In this document: positions 53,004 to 64,000 of the stretch, piece by piece
How the letters are laid out: every line of letters begins with the position of its first letter
Position numbering within the stretch: the stretch's first letter is position 1
Source of the DNA: Pseudoscleropodium purum
Lineage: Eukaryota > Streptophyta > Bryopsida > Hypnales > Brachytheciaceae
Direction of reading: 5' to 3'
Length of the DNA: 64,000 nt
NCBI GenBank assembly: GCA_963969395.1
Contig: OZ017801.1
Coordinates: 1,738,501-1,802,500 of the forward strand
Translations under genes and position numbers: made by a program
Notes under the pieces: generated by a model
What the model saw: the letters and a program-made list of their open reading frames with translations, nothing else
What the model was told of the DNA's origin: nothing
The model's database searches: none

Positions 53004-53346
53004 AGAAAAAACACATGATTGTTATATGCACTCCCCCAAAGCAAAGAGATACAAGCTATAAACCTTGTGCCTATTAGTTTCAATATTTTTCTATTATTTT
53101 TTTGTTAATTGTTTTAGTTAGTGAGATACAAATGTTGTCTAACTAATAATCGACAATTATTTGTTTATTTTCTTCTTTAAATTTTTTCATTTTATAAAAT
53201 TTATGACTTTGATTTTTTTTTTTCTTTAAATTTAGATTTTAAAAACATTACTTCTAATGGAATTTTTGAATTAGTTTTACATGATAGAAATTTTATAAAT
53301 TGGAACACTTAGAATAACTTTTAGGATATTATTTTATTTATACAAG

Positions 53347-54092
53347 TTAACTCCTAAAATTCCATGACTATGTATTTACCAAAAATGCTCCAAAACTGCC
53401 ATTTCTAGTACAACTACTAAATTTTTAGAAAAAACAATTTTTGACACATATAATTGTAGGATCTTGTAGTACGATGACTTGAAAACATGTGGTAAAATTT
53501 TCAAAAAATTCCACCGTATGAATTGTAAGATATAAACATTCAAATTCACCAAATCCATTTTTTTAACTTTGCAAAAAACTAGGCAGCTACACTTCACAAG
53601 CTCAATTTTCTATGAAAAAATGACCCAAATGGTGGTGCTTCTTTTGGATTATTTTTCCTAAACAAGTTGGCCAAATGCTTGAAAATTTTCAGATCATTTG
53701 GAATAGTACAACATATAGGAAAAAAATAATAAGTAGGTAGTAGTAGAGAATGATTCAAAATATTAAATTATTAATAATTAAAATATGGAATTGAAAAATG
53801 TCAATCCCAATGGTTGAAATGCTTAAATAAACAATTTTAAATTTTGGTTTTTGAAAAAAGTGATTTTTTCTAATTTGCCCCAACTGCCCAATTACAAAAA
53901 AAGAAGTAACATATTAGGCTATAATTTTTGACTCCTATTTCCAAATGTTATGAAATTTGTTGCATATGAAAGATATTCCTCGTCAACACCTTCTATTAAA
54001 ATTTCAGCCTAAAGTATAAAAATTTCTGGTCACAATGGCCTGCCCAAAATTTCTATAGAGCCAAAAATGCAGTATGATCTTTAGAGATTAAA
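53347..54092 (+). mobile_element. 0.9 kb TIR family, copy 6 (internal deletion)
   Basis: Very similar to copy 5 from TTAACTCCTAAAATTCCATG to GATCTTTAGAGATTAA. It lacks roughly 190 bp, where GTTGAAATGCTTAAATAAAC runs straight into AATTTTAAATTTTGGTTTTT. The similarity to copy 5 is higher than between other pairs. Confidence 0.8.
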
Positions 54093-54631
54093 TTAATTAT
54101 ATAATAGCATTTTATTCGTAAATAATTATAATAGTATCAAAAATATAGTTGTTTTTAGAAAATCATATTTGATTATAATAGATTCCAATATATATTGTAA
54201 TGTTCATTGATTTTAAATTATTTCTTGCAGTTTGAACCAAAGAAAAAAAAAATTTGATTTATGACTATATTTAATCCATAGAGATTCTTATGTTGGTTTA
54301 TTACATTTTGTACAGTAATAATATTAAAAACTTCTCTCTGTAATTTTTTATAGTTTTGCAATAAGAATCACACTTTGATGTTTACTTGAACAATTTTAGA
54401 TGTAAATAAATTATAAGTGCTCATCATTAAATATTGGAAATTTGATTTCATTTGTACAAGACAAAATTCCAAATTAATCACAAACACAAGATTGAAAAAC
54501 ACAAAATGAATCAACCGCTAAGTATGAAACAGACTTTTAACATTTATCCGACAATGTGAAGAAATTTGAACTCCAACCCGCCATTTCAATAAAGACTAAA
54601 TGCTAGAATGCGACCTCAGTTTAAAGGTTTT

Positions 54632-54710
54632 GCAGCTTCCCGGAGTCCCGGCACTCGAACTTCGGGCTCTAAAGCGCGTGCTCTACCCTAACTGAAGTAA
54701 GCTTACTTAG
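54632..54710 (-). pseudogene. tRNA-like sequence (probable tRNA pseudogene or tRNA-derived fragment)
   Basis: On the minus strand, TACTTCAGTTAGGGTAGAGC resembles a tRNA D-arm with a pol III A box, and AAGTTCGAGTGCC resembles a T-arm B box, with a GCGCTTTAGAGCCC anticodon-arm-like stretch between. The acceptor and anticodon stems do not pair fully, so it is not called as a functional tRNA. Confidence 0.35.
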
Positions 54711-55166
54711 ATCGCCCCATTCCACTTCGTCTCTTCGCATTCTGCCAGATGATTAGCCGCCCATTATTGACAATCACGAGCTCAATTTGACCATCCACAC
54801 GGCACAACATCAGCACCGCGACTTTGCAATCATTTTCAAGACCTGAAAAAGCTCGCTATAAAGTTGACATTTTTTCAAATTTCCAGAAACGAAATCGAAT
54901 TTCATGCAGGAACGAATTTCTGCAAGTAACTTATATTTGTAGAAGCTTTTGCTCCTCGATTGCGCGCTTCTGAATCTGGACAAATGTACTTGAGGCGAAG
55001 ACGGAAGTCAGTAGTAGTCTCACGATCATCACGAGGTAGGAGAAAGGACTTTGGTAGGTGCTTCGCACAATTTGTGCTAATAAGGTCAGGTTGGTTCTGG
55101 TTGTTGTTCTACGCGATGTCAATTTGTCATGAGTTACAGTATTTTAAGCTGCGGCTCCGGGTTTCG

Positions 55167-55490
55167 TACGTCCTTTTCGAGCGTGTAATGGCGAGTTTTG
55201 GGTTTTAGGGTTTGAGCACGTTGGATTGGTGGTGGGTCAGTCAGTGTGTGATGATGAGCAATCATCCGTGTTTTCTGTGACCGGGTTTGGCAAGAATGAG
55301 TGATTTGAGCTCATTAGTAGCTGGACGCTCCTTCGCCCTGTCTGTTTACACTCGTCTTGACCTTGCTTCTCCGGTTTCTGGAATCCGCAGCGTGATTATT
55401 GTGAAGGAAGACGCACTCAATCGCTTGGTTTGGGGTCTGTAGAGATTGATGAATGCCGATCAGAAGCTTGAGCTTACGTTAATAGGCGGT
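55167..55490. repeat. Duplicated upstream segment, copy near the DUF707 gene
   Basis: Partner of 43168-43506. It shares TTTTGGGTTTTAGGGTTTGA, GGATTGGTGGTGGGTCAGTC, TGATGATGAGCAATCATCCG, CTTGACCTTGCTTCTCCGGT and AATGCCGATCAGAAGCTTGA. It sits about 1.1 kb upstream of the DUF707 start codon. Confidence 0.8.
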
Positions 55491-56544
55491 GAGCAAGGAT
55501 GTGACTTGAGCGAGTTCGTTGATGAGTTTAGGGTTAGTGAAAGGTGGTTTGGTTCGATCACTAAGTGAGCTTTCGAGTTGCGTACCAATCGTAAGCTTGG
55601 ACGTGTGGTCTGTGGTTTCGTGCACGCTAAGAGCGCTTGTTCAATTGTGAGCTTCTTTGGAACTACAACGCACTGGTGATAGGGTTTGTTAGTTCTTGAA
55701 TCTTGCAATGTAGGCGCGTCTCTATGATGTGTGAGCTCTGATGGTGCTACTGCTAGACCCCAAAGCACGTGCATTGCTGGATTTTAAGCGAAGACGCGAC
55801 AATGCACCCAAAATTTTGATAATTTTTTTCTCGCCTTTCTTCCGGAGCTCAGCAATTTGTTGTTGAGAGTGCTGAAAGTAGGACATTTGAGTGAATTCCA
55901 AGAATGCAAGAGTTATGTAGTGTGTTGCATTAGGTCGTGACTTTTTAAGCAAGTGCTGGACAGAGCAGTCATAGAGCTCATGTTTGTGATGCAGGTGGTT
56001 GGTGATCTTGACGCTACTGCGTGCGTTTGCTCGGGAGGAAACTGGACTTGAGGCTTTGGAACAGCGATCTCGTTGGCGTTTGTCAGTATGAAGAGGTGAG
56101 AGTGCTTTTGACACGCAGGCCTAGTGTAGTAGTGTTTCAATAGTGAATCAGGGTATTCAGTGAGATTTACTTTGTTTAAGGCATTGGGGCACTTCTGTTG
56201 ATATGCTGAAAGCAAACCTCCTATTTTATGAATCATGGTTCATCTGGTTCTAAAGTTGCAGTCCTGGAATACCTGCCACATGATTCTAAAGTTGCCAAAT
56301 CTATCACAAAAAATTTAAATTTTTCATTATCTTGGGGCTACACAAGTTCTCACTTTATTTTATTTATTTATTTTGTCTTTCTGTCTTTGATTTTAGTGTC
56401 TCTAGTGGAAAGGATGCAAGCCAACTCTACTCAAGGATGTTTTATCACCTGCATTGATAGTTGATGTGCTGTCCCAAAATTAACCGGGAATTTCTGTTTT
56501 GTCTACCTAATAGTCTTTGATTCTCGCTGTGTGTTTGGTTTCAG
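55491..56544 (+). promoter_or_regulatory. 5' region of the DUF707 gene
   Basis: Mixed GC content, no exon that joins in phase to the exon at 56545. The acceptor TTTCAG at 56539-56544 shows that a further upstream exon, probably 5' UTR or a short N-terminal coding exon, lies here or further upstream; I could not place it. Confidence 0.4.
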
Positions 56545-56581
56545 TGGAGGTATAGCTGTGGCTCCCTCCAAACCCAGGGAA

Positions 56582-59500
56582 ATGATGAAGTTCATTATAG
56601 TTGCTGTAACAGGTGGACTGATTGGTGCATTTCTCAGTATGTTTTATATATCGGTAAAGTTTCGAGTAGCCTGACTTCCGTCAATTTTAGTACTTGATGA
56701 ATTATTTATGACTGCCCTCGGCTTTTTTCACAAGAGGTGTGTGTGTGTGTGTGCTGATTGAGCTGTTACAGTTGCTTTTTTTCTCATTTGTAATGACTGC
56801 CCTTGATACCTATAATTTGAGCGCATTGTCGGAACGTGATGATCGTGTTAACGCTAAGAAGACGTTGTGCAGTACGGAATTTCTACAAATATTAGTACTA
56901 CGTCAATTCAAACTCAGCTACCACAGTACTTCGATTATCGACCTGCTGCTCCCAAGGTAAAATATCTTATTTTTCCGAAGCCTGTCGCTCTTGTTCTTTT
57001 GATGGCTGTGTTTGGATGTAACTTTTCAAATGTAACATTTGGTCGTGCTTGCTTCGTAGAGCACGTGTTTGCTGATTGTGCCACCGTTCATTTTACATGA
57101 TTGAAGCCATTCTGGTCTCTTTTAGTACTACATTAACAAGGATCTGTTTTTCCAATTTTGAGAATAATTCACTCTATTTTTTCAATGAAGCTCAATGTGA
57201 AGTTGTTCATATAATAAGCAGTAACCGCTCGGGGTTGCAGCCTGCAAATCACTGCGCTCACACTCTTGCATAATCTTATTTCCTGTTACGACAAATTTGG
57301 ATGACAGGAAATGGAAGCGGAAGCGACTGCATGCAGTAGGGATAGACCCCAGGGAACGGAGTCCCTTCCACCTGGCATCATCCACGTTGAATCCGATCTC
57401 TTTCCTCGTAGGCTATGGGGAAAACCTGAAGAGGTGAAAACTAGGGATGAGGTTTATTTGTGCTAGACAGGACGAGCATCTCGTGACGTAATATATAATC
57501 ATGTGATACATTTCTGCATGTTCGGCTTACGTTGTAGGCCTTACCGTCACATATGGTATTTGCTGAAATATTTCGACGGAGTGGCAGATGGAGATGACAC
57601 AGATGAAAAATTTCCTGCAGAGATGACTGTTTGATACCAAAACTATTCTTTGCAGGATCTACCAGAAAGGCCGAAGTACCTTTTGACATTCACTGTCGGT
57701 GTTGGTCAGAAGGGAGCTATTAACGCGGCAGTCCAGAAAGTGAGTCATTGGAACTCTTTAGCAAGTTTACCAGATTAATATTTGGGGTCAATATGGTTTG
57801 GCTGCCATTTCATCGTGTGAAAGTACTTGAGAATTTTTTTGTTACGGTCTGACAAATTTTTGGAGAGAATTTTGAATCAGTTGTCAGGTCTCGTCTTCAG
57901 TGCGGATTATGTCTTGACAGATCTCGCCCCTCTTCGTCAATCAGAATTGTGACTATAATAAGTTGATGACATATAGCTGTCTGTTTAATAGCGTAACCGT
58001 AATTGCACTCCTGATGTGTTTTTTTCACTCTTTATTGAGGTGGATAGAACTCGATGAAACACGTAGATTAACGCTACAGTACTATGTCACAAGACAAATT
58101 AGAGAATTTACAACTCTCTTTTTCAATCTGGCTCTGCAGTTTTCAAAGGAATGGCAAATATTGCTCTTTCACTATGATGGAAAAGTGTCTGAATGGGACG
58201 ATTTTGAATGGTCCCGAAACGCTATTCATATAGCTGCTCGCAAGCAAGCCAAGTGGTATGTTTCCTTGCATTTTTAATCAGGCCTAGTAAGTTATACATG
58301 CGTTAATGTAAATCTTCTCGTATGTATGCTTGATTTTGACCTTTGTGTAGTGGCTTGCTCTTATATCCTGGGCATTTGACCTCTTAGTCGCTTCTGATTT
58401 GGGTCGTCTGTTCTCGAGATTGGGATTTCTGAATTTGAGAGCTGGTGCAGGTGGTTTGCCAAGCGTTTTTTGCACCCCGACTTTGTGGAGCCTTACGAGT
58501 ACATCTTCATTTGGGATGAGGATCTTGATTTGAGGCATTTCAATGCTGAGAGGTAGAGTCAACTCTGTCATAGATTGTTCCAGTATCTTCTCAGTCAAAT
58601 CCATAGACCAGATTTTTACCCTCCTAAGGAGAATAGTGAAAATGGCTTTGATCTATTGATATTTCGATCGTAACAAGTGGCATTGCAGATACATTGCACT
58701 CGTCAAGAAGCACGGTCTTGAGGTTTCACAGCCATCCCTGGATGGCAGTCGTGGTACAACTTGGGCGATGACAAAACATCGGGGCGACGTCGAAGTTCAC
58801 AAGTATGTGTGATATGATTTGGGTGACGTCAAATCATGTTATCCTTTTATCAAAATTTAAGTGGATAGTCTTATTTGTGCCGCCGATGATTCCAGTGTAG
58901 AATTATACGTAACCCTAATAGAAACACCATGTTTCGCAGATGGATCAGCAGATTCATTCTTTTCTACTTCAGTTAGTTTTGTTATTTTCCATTCAGTTAT
59001 TACAATAGGGTATCAAACATGGAAAATATTGTCTTATTACTATTAATGAGTCTAGTGTCTTTCTACCGAAGTATAAGCAGATCTTTCATTGGCCCTCAAG
59101 ATAAACTGTCGTGTAAATTGCAGGGAAGCCGTGGAACATCCTGGTTGGTGCCCAGATCCGCACAAACCACCTTGTGCAGGGTAAGGAACTGCCATGCGTA
59201 TTTGTTTTTTGTATATATTTTTGCTTCCTTTTGTGCTCTGGTAAGTAGGAGTCACGCCGTATAATTTGTTGGGTATTTACTGCTTGTTAAAATTGCAGGT
59301 TTGTTGAGATTATGGCTCCAGTGTTTTCTCGAAAAGCTTGGCGTTGCATCTGGTATATAATACAGGTGCGTTGTTTTGATTTTGATGAATATATTTGATT
59401 TACTGTAATTGAGACTGAATAGTGAGGGTTGCATATGTTTTCGTCTAACTTGTCAAGCTCGTCCTTGGCTACAGAATGACTTGGTACATGGCTGGGGCCT

Positions 59501-60662
59501 GGATTTCAGCATGCGCCGTTGTGTCGAGGTAATTTTGTTTCTGAGCTTTACTTTTTCAGAAGTCCGTGTTGTTCAGCCAGCTAGTTGTGTTGGAATTGTG
59601 ATCAGTGAATCTATTCTGGCTGATTATTTGTTAAGCTCGTCATACCCTTTTCATGCAGCCTGCGTATGAGAAAATTGGAGTAGTGGATGAACAATGGATT
59701 ATACACGTTGGTGTTCCGTCACTCGGAAATCAGGTAGGTCACTCTATACATTCCGTATTTATTGGCTTCAAGCTTGAATACTGTCCCTCAATCTCAATGT
59801 TGGAAAATGCAACCTGAGGAATTCAACGCTCAGCTTTTCATCCGTGTTTCCATCTTCTGCAAATTCTGATTTTGGTGTAGGATTTGTGGTTCTTCCGTCA
59901 TTTATCAAATTATTCATGAAGACGGGGAACCCATTCCTGTGTGTTGAAAAGTCACCTGTACACAATGCAAGTACCATCCAAACACGGAACCTTTAAGAAA
60001 TGAGATGCGTGTTTGTTTAATCACAGCCAGAGATGCTTTCCTTTTCACAGCCAGTGATGTCTCTCGTAGATGCAGTAAGGTTCAACGGTAGTCTTGGTTT
60101 GTGATTGAGACTCTACTACTTCAAACTCCAACAATTTTTAGCTTATGCATGTAATATCCAATTAATACATATTTTAGTGCATTGGAACCTCTCAAAAATG
60201 GAGACAAAGGCCACTGAAAACATTTCATTCTAGAAATGGAAACCACTCAAAACAGTTGGAATGGGTACCTTACCTTATGTGGATGCTGGCTTTGGTGGCT
60301 CAGCTTAGGTTGTTGATACCGAGTCTTTCTTGAAGCTTCCGCATTGGTGGAGAGTTTGTTTCACACTAGTCCGCGATATGCTTGTGAGTTGTGAAGCATC
60401 TAAGTCATTCTTTGTTCGCAGGGTGAAGCAACTGGAGGAAGGGCACCATGGGAAGGGGTAAGCTCTCCTCCTTTATATCAACTGTGGGCTCACTTCACTC
60501 TAAGTTGGACTCTTGAAGTTGCAAATTGAAAACTATGTTGACAATCTATTGTGACTCTTTTAGGTTCGAGAGAGATGTCGATACGAATGGGATGTTTATA
60601 CAAAGCGGTGGAATGCGGCCGATGCAAGACAAGCTGAATTAGATTCAGCTGGAGCGTCCTAG
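56582..60662 (+). CDS. DUF707 family type II membrane protein
   Basis: Thirteen exons join in phase: 56582-56653 (exon opening at 56545), 56873-56956, 57308-57433, 57656-57739, 58140-58255, 58451-58552, 58689-58802, 59124-59180, 59299-59365, 59475-59528, 59659-59733, 60422-60457 and 60564-60662. They encode about 361 residues. The N-terminus is a signal anchor (FIIVAVTGGLIGAFLSMFYI). DUF707 landmarks follow: LPPGIIHVESDLFPRRLWG, PKYLLTFTVGVGQKGAI, LLFHYDGKVSEWDDFEWS, KWWFAKRFLHPDFVEPYEY, FIWDEDLDLRHFNAERY, HPGWCPDPHKPPCAGFVEIM, NDLVHGWGLDFSMRRCVE and EKIGVVDEQWIIHVGVPSLG. The WDEDLD acidic cluster is reminiscent of glycosyltransferase DXD motifs, but no activity is established to my knowledge. 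In Arabidopsis the family carries the transferred label lysine-ketoglutarate reductase trans-splicing related. It probably resides in the Golgi or other endomembranes (inference). Upstream coding sequence may extend the N-terminus, since the frame is open back to 56546. Confidence 0.93.
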
Positions 60663-63600
60663 ACACACTACTTTTTGCAGCATCAAGGGATCCCTTAGAA
60701 TGCGCACCGAAGATGGGTGGCCCACGTGTTTCTCTTGGAACACATCTTCATGTTTCCCACACCTGCTTGTTCCATGGGAAGTCTACAGCGTGACCTAGGC
60801 CACACAATACTTTAAGCGTAAGGCTCGCCATTCTGAACTTATTCCTCATTCTTTTCTTCTGAACTACAGAAGCTGCCTGATCGAGGTCTAATTGGCAATT
60901 GATCTAGATTGAATCCAAGACTTATGTGGGCTGTCCTTGAAGGACGTTCACATCGCATGCACATTGATGCTGGTGACATAGTGAGAATTTTTTGGACAAC
61001 TTTAGTGTCGTGTAGTCCACCCGGAGTTGTAGTTCTTTCTTTTAGTGAAATATGTTAAGAGTTCTCAAAGCTTTCCTTGGTCAATGTTGGTGACCATCAT
61101 GAGTACTACACACGTTTTTTCCTCTTGTGGATGGTGACTGCAAGTTTGTTTTCAGTTTGTATACAAACTATGCTGACTGTAATGACTACGAGTGGTTTAG
61201 TGTCCCATCCGCAGTGGATGGTGTTATTGAGTAATGATTGGTATTTGTTGAGTTTTAATGTGATTGAGTCAGTTGAGAATCGGGCATTCGGGCATTACAG
61301 TAGATGACTTCAATGAAATGAATTGTATGGTATGTTGTTTGGAAGGAGTTTTGGGAATTTGTTTTTTGGAAACGATTAGTTTGTAGATTCAGGATGTCAG
61401 TGCATAGTTTGGCATCACAAATGCAACGAGTAGTTGGTGGACATATGCAAGGGAAAGGCCTGTTTGATCAGGGTGTTTGACTTTAAAGAAGCCTGCATTC
61501 ATGAGAAGGAAACATGTATGTGAAAGTAAGAGTTTATGTAGCACTTGAGTAACTTTGTTGTGTCGTTAGATTTGTGGAATTTTGATGTGGATGTGGATAG
61601 AACAAAGTAATCCATGAAGCCAAGTGTCAGGTGTTGGTTAAGTTGCAATGTGGGCAAAAGATAGGGTATTGTATCAACCAAAATAAATATTTGCAAGCTT
61701 ATCCCATTTATTAGCCATGTTGGAATTTGAAGAGATGTTTATTTGTGCATTAGAGATTTGTATATTAGTTTAATATTTGTTTGAAAGTGTGGAGTCAATG
61801 TTTTGTTTGTTTGTTCATTTGCCAATGTTGAGAAATGAATTTGCTAGTGTAATATGTTCCATTTTTGCTTGTTAAGGTATGATTGTAAGAAATGTATAGG
61901 GCCTTTGTATGGTGTTCATTTTGAATTTGTCTTTGTGTAGGTGAGAAAGGGGGTTAGGGTGTGCATATTTGTACTCTTTTTTGAAGAGATGGTGTTCTTT
62001 GAGGTTACTTGAAGTGGTGTGGGTGTATGTGACATCATTGTCTTTGATATTAGCATGTGTGCAAACTTTTTGTAAGGTAAAGGGTGAAGTGTGTGATAGT
62101 TGAGAGGATAGATATGTTTGGAAGTAGGATGTTTAGTATGTATGAGAATGAGGTATATGGAACAAAAGACTATCAATGAATATGTGGGTAGGTTGGTAGT
62201 GGTCATGTAAGAAATGTAAAATGCAAAAATAGTCCTTCACTAAATTTGGTCAAACATAGGCTTGGAAGTGATGTGTTCAATGTTCAATGAAATGCACATT
62301 GTGTAGTTTTAGAGGAGATGGGTATTTCAACTAGGATTGTAGTTGTAGATCAATCCTTGATTGAAGCAAAGATTGTGGTTTCGAGTAGATGGTTGTTGAT
62401 CAATGGTTGTAAGAAGATAGAAGGATCTTATTGTGGCAATGTCACAAGAAGCACAACAATGAGCTTCAACAAATAGTTTGTATTGCAAATCGGACTTTGT
62501 GAAGATGATTTCTAGCAATATGAGAATCAAAATAGGGACAATTATAGTCAATTCTCGAGATGACTATAGCATTGATTTCTAGCCTAATTGGTATGGTGGG
62601 TTGAGGAAGGCACCCATTGGCTATGTGATCTTACTCTTAGATAAGACAAAGTAGTACAAAAGCTTTGAAGTGATAAAATTTGACAATGAGGAGTAACTAT
62701 TGCTGCATATAGATGAGATCATTTATAATATTTAGTGTAGAAAAGTGTTGGAAGGGTTCTAATTGCTGGAATTATAGGCTCTAGCTAGGAGTTACTTGAT
62801 TAAAAAATTCTATGTAGAAGTGGAGAGCTTGAAAATTCTAAGGTAGAGGTACTAGTTCAAGATGCAATCTCTACTTCTTTGCCCAAGTTTGCAATGGCTA
62901 TGTCTACTCCTCTTTTTCATGAGCGTCTTCATTGGGACAACTCCCAAAGAAGTCAACTAAGTTGATTTGATGCAATCCCATCTTTTGTTTGTTCTTATCC
63001 TTAAGTTTTTACAACAAGTTAAGGTAGTGTGCTCTTAAAGCGCCCCTTCAAGGGGTGGTGGTCAGCCTTTCTGATGGCTTTGAAAAGCCTAAAAGTATTT
63101 TTCCTTATTTTTCACGTGAAGAAAACTAATGCAAAATCTAAGCAAGTGGTTTCATATTTTTTTAAACATTGATAAATTACTTATGAATGTTCAAAGAATT
63201 TTGCTGCAGGCACCTATTCTTGATCATAGGTCTTGCAAAATCCACATAACTATAGTCTGAAAAATAATATGGATTGGCCAAAACAAGCACTGTAATATGC
63301 AAAAAGTAGTACACAAGGTTCCAAAATGCGATCATTACTAAACTTAAACAAACCCTAGATTCTTAGCTATTGTAAGAAAACAATTAGACAATCAATTTTC
63401 ATTTTGAAAAATTAAGTGAATACATGTACCTTGACTGTAAAATGGACCCACCCTAGCTTTTATTCCATCTATTGGCAATGTATGAACTAATATCTAGCAA
63501 ATTTTATATTATACTTACATTACCCACAATCCATTTTAAAGCTTCTTGTAGGAAGTGTTTGAAGAAAAGGGTTGCAAATTTAGCAAATTCATTGCGGAGT

Positions 63601-63900
63601 TTGTGAAGCTTGGTTTCACAAGGTTTGTTTCTTAAAGAGCCCACTATTTTGAATTTGTATTTTGACTTAGCTATAGTTTGAACCATACTAGCCCTAGTTC
63701 TTCATACACAACATGTATTTTTGTGGAAGTGCAAATTAGCAATCCCAAACCTTGTTGAAGTTGTTTTTAAAATTTCCTCTTGTAATTCAATATTTTGTAA
63801 ATCAAAATTTTTGGCAAGCCATTTGTGATCTTGTAAAACTCATCATACATAATGGTTTTGCTTTAGTTTAGAGGTTGGACTTCTAGCCAAGCAGGGTTGA
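60663..63900. other. 3' flank of the DUF707 gene and intergenic DNA, no gene seen
   Basis: The first several hundred bases are probably 3' UTR. From 61.3 kb the plus strand is rich in G and T, so the minus strand gives long low-complexity frames that I do not accept as genes. A short perfect-looking stem, GCGCCCCTTCAAGGGGTGGT, lies at about 63040. No retrotransposon motif was recognised. Confidence 0.45.
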
Positions 63901-63907
63901 CAAATGT

Positions 63908-64000
63908 TAACGTCCGCCCCATAATAGCGTCCGTTTTCCGGATGTCCGGACGCTGGCGGACGCAGCGTCCCGACCGCCGTCGGAAAGCGGACGGACGGGG
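63908..64000. repeat. GC-rich GTCCG-repeat block at the window edge
   Basis: A sudden shift to high GC with many overlapping GTCCG/CGGAC words, including CCGGATGTCCGGACGCTGG and GCGGACGCAGCGTCCCGACC, in direct and inverted order. It runs off the right edge. It could be the end of a transposon with subterminal repeats or a satellite-like block. Confidence 0.6.

Noticed and set aside
58861..59264. Frames in DUF707 introns
   Set aside because: They run through clear donor and acceptor sites of the phased DUF707 exons.
61916..62551. Minus-strand Thr/Pro/His/Leu-rich frames
   Set aside because: Low-complexity product of G/T-rich DNA on the plus strand; no motif or splice context.
1..64000. CRISPR array, operon, phage or bacterial defence system
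   Set aside because: Spliceosomal introns in every supported gene and the absence of regular spaced repeats rule out a prokaryotic context.

Overview
This is AT-rich nuclear DNA from a plant, most likely a bryophyte (moss or liverwort) or another land plant with swimming sperm. The evidence is spliceosomal genes with GT-AG introns of about 80-1600 bp, a mitochondrial CCMH gene and a plant DUF707 gene, a glutathione transferase-hemerythrin fusion of the kind described from the moss Physcomitrium, and a PIBF1/CEP90-type centriole protein, which seed plants without motile sperm would not be expected to keep. Genus and species cannot be named from the sequence alone.

Five gene models are supported by reading frame, splice sites and intron phase. 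(1) 126-2078, minus: a GST-hemerythrin fusion that runs off the left edge. (2) 15262-23830, minus, with a possible first exon at 25474-25518: a 14-exon coiled-coil protein of PIBF1/CEP90 type. (3) 28062-36369, plus: a 16-exon, roughly 1188-residue protein not recognised as a named family, with a Met/Gln/Pro repeat N-terminus, a PH domain, a Cys-rich region and a degenerate C-terminal WW domain. (4) 43694-44468, plus: mitochondrial CCMH in three exons. (5) 56582-60662, plus: a DUF707 type II membrane protein in 13 exons. The genes belong to unrelated pathways and no operon-like logic is visible.

The rest is mostly transposon-derived or featureless AT-rich sequence. The best element is a complete but dead Tc1-type (DD34E-spaced) transposon at 44561-46162, just downstream of CCMH, with matching terminal inverted repeats and TA flanks. 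A family of roughly 0.75-0.95 kb elements ending in TTAACCCCTAAA-like inverted termini has six copies here, four of them packed head-to-tail at about 51-54 kb plus the adjoining 49.9 kb copy. There is also a long foldback (5451-6206), several MITE-like elements (13.6 kb, 24.0 kb, 32.0 kb, 39.1 kb), three copies of a roughly 280 bp dispersed repeat, paired repeats in two PIBF1 introns, and a roughly 330 bp segment shared by the upstream regions of CCMH and the DUF707 gene.

The most interesting items are the uncharacterised PH/WW gene, the PIBF1 homologue in a plant, the GST-hemerythrin fusion with an unresolved splice phase, and the Tc1-type element. No CRISPR array, operon or bacterial-style system is present.
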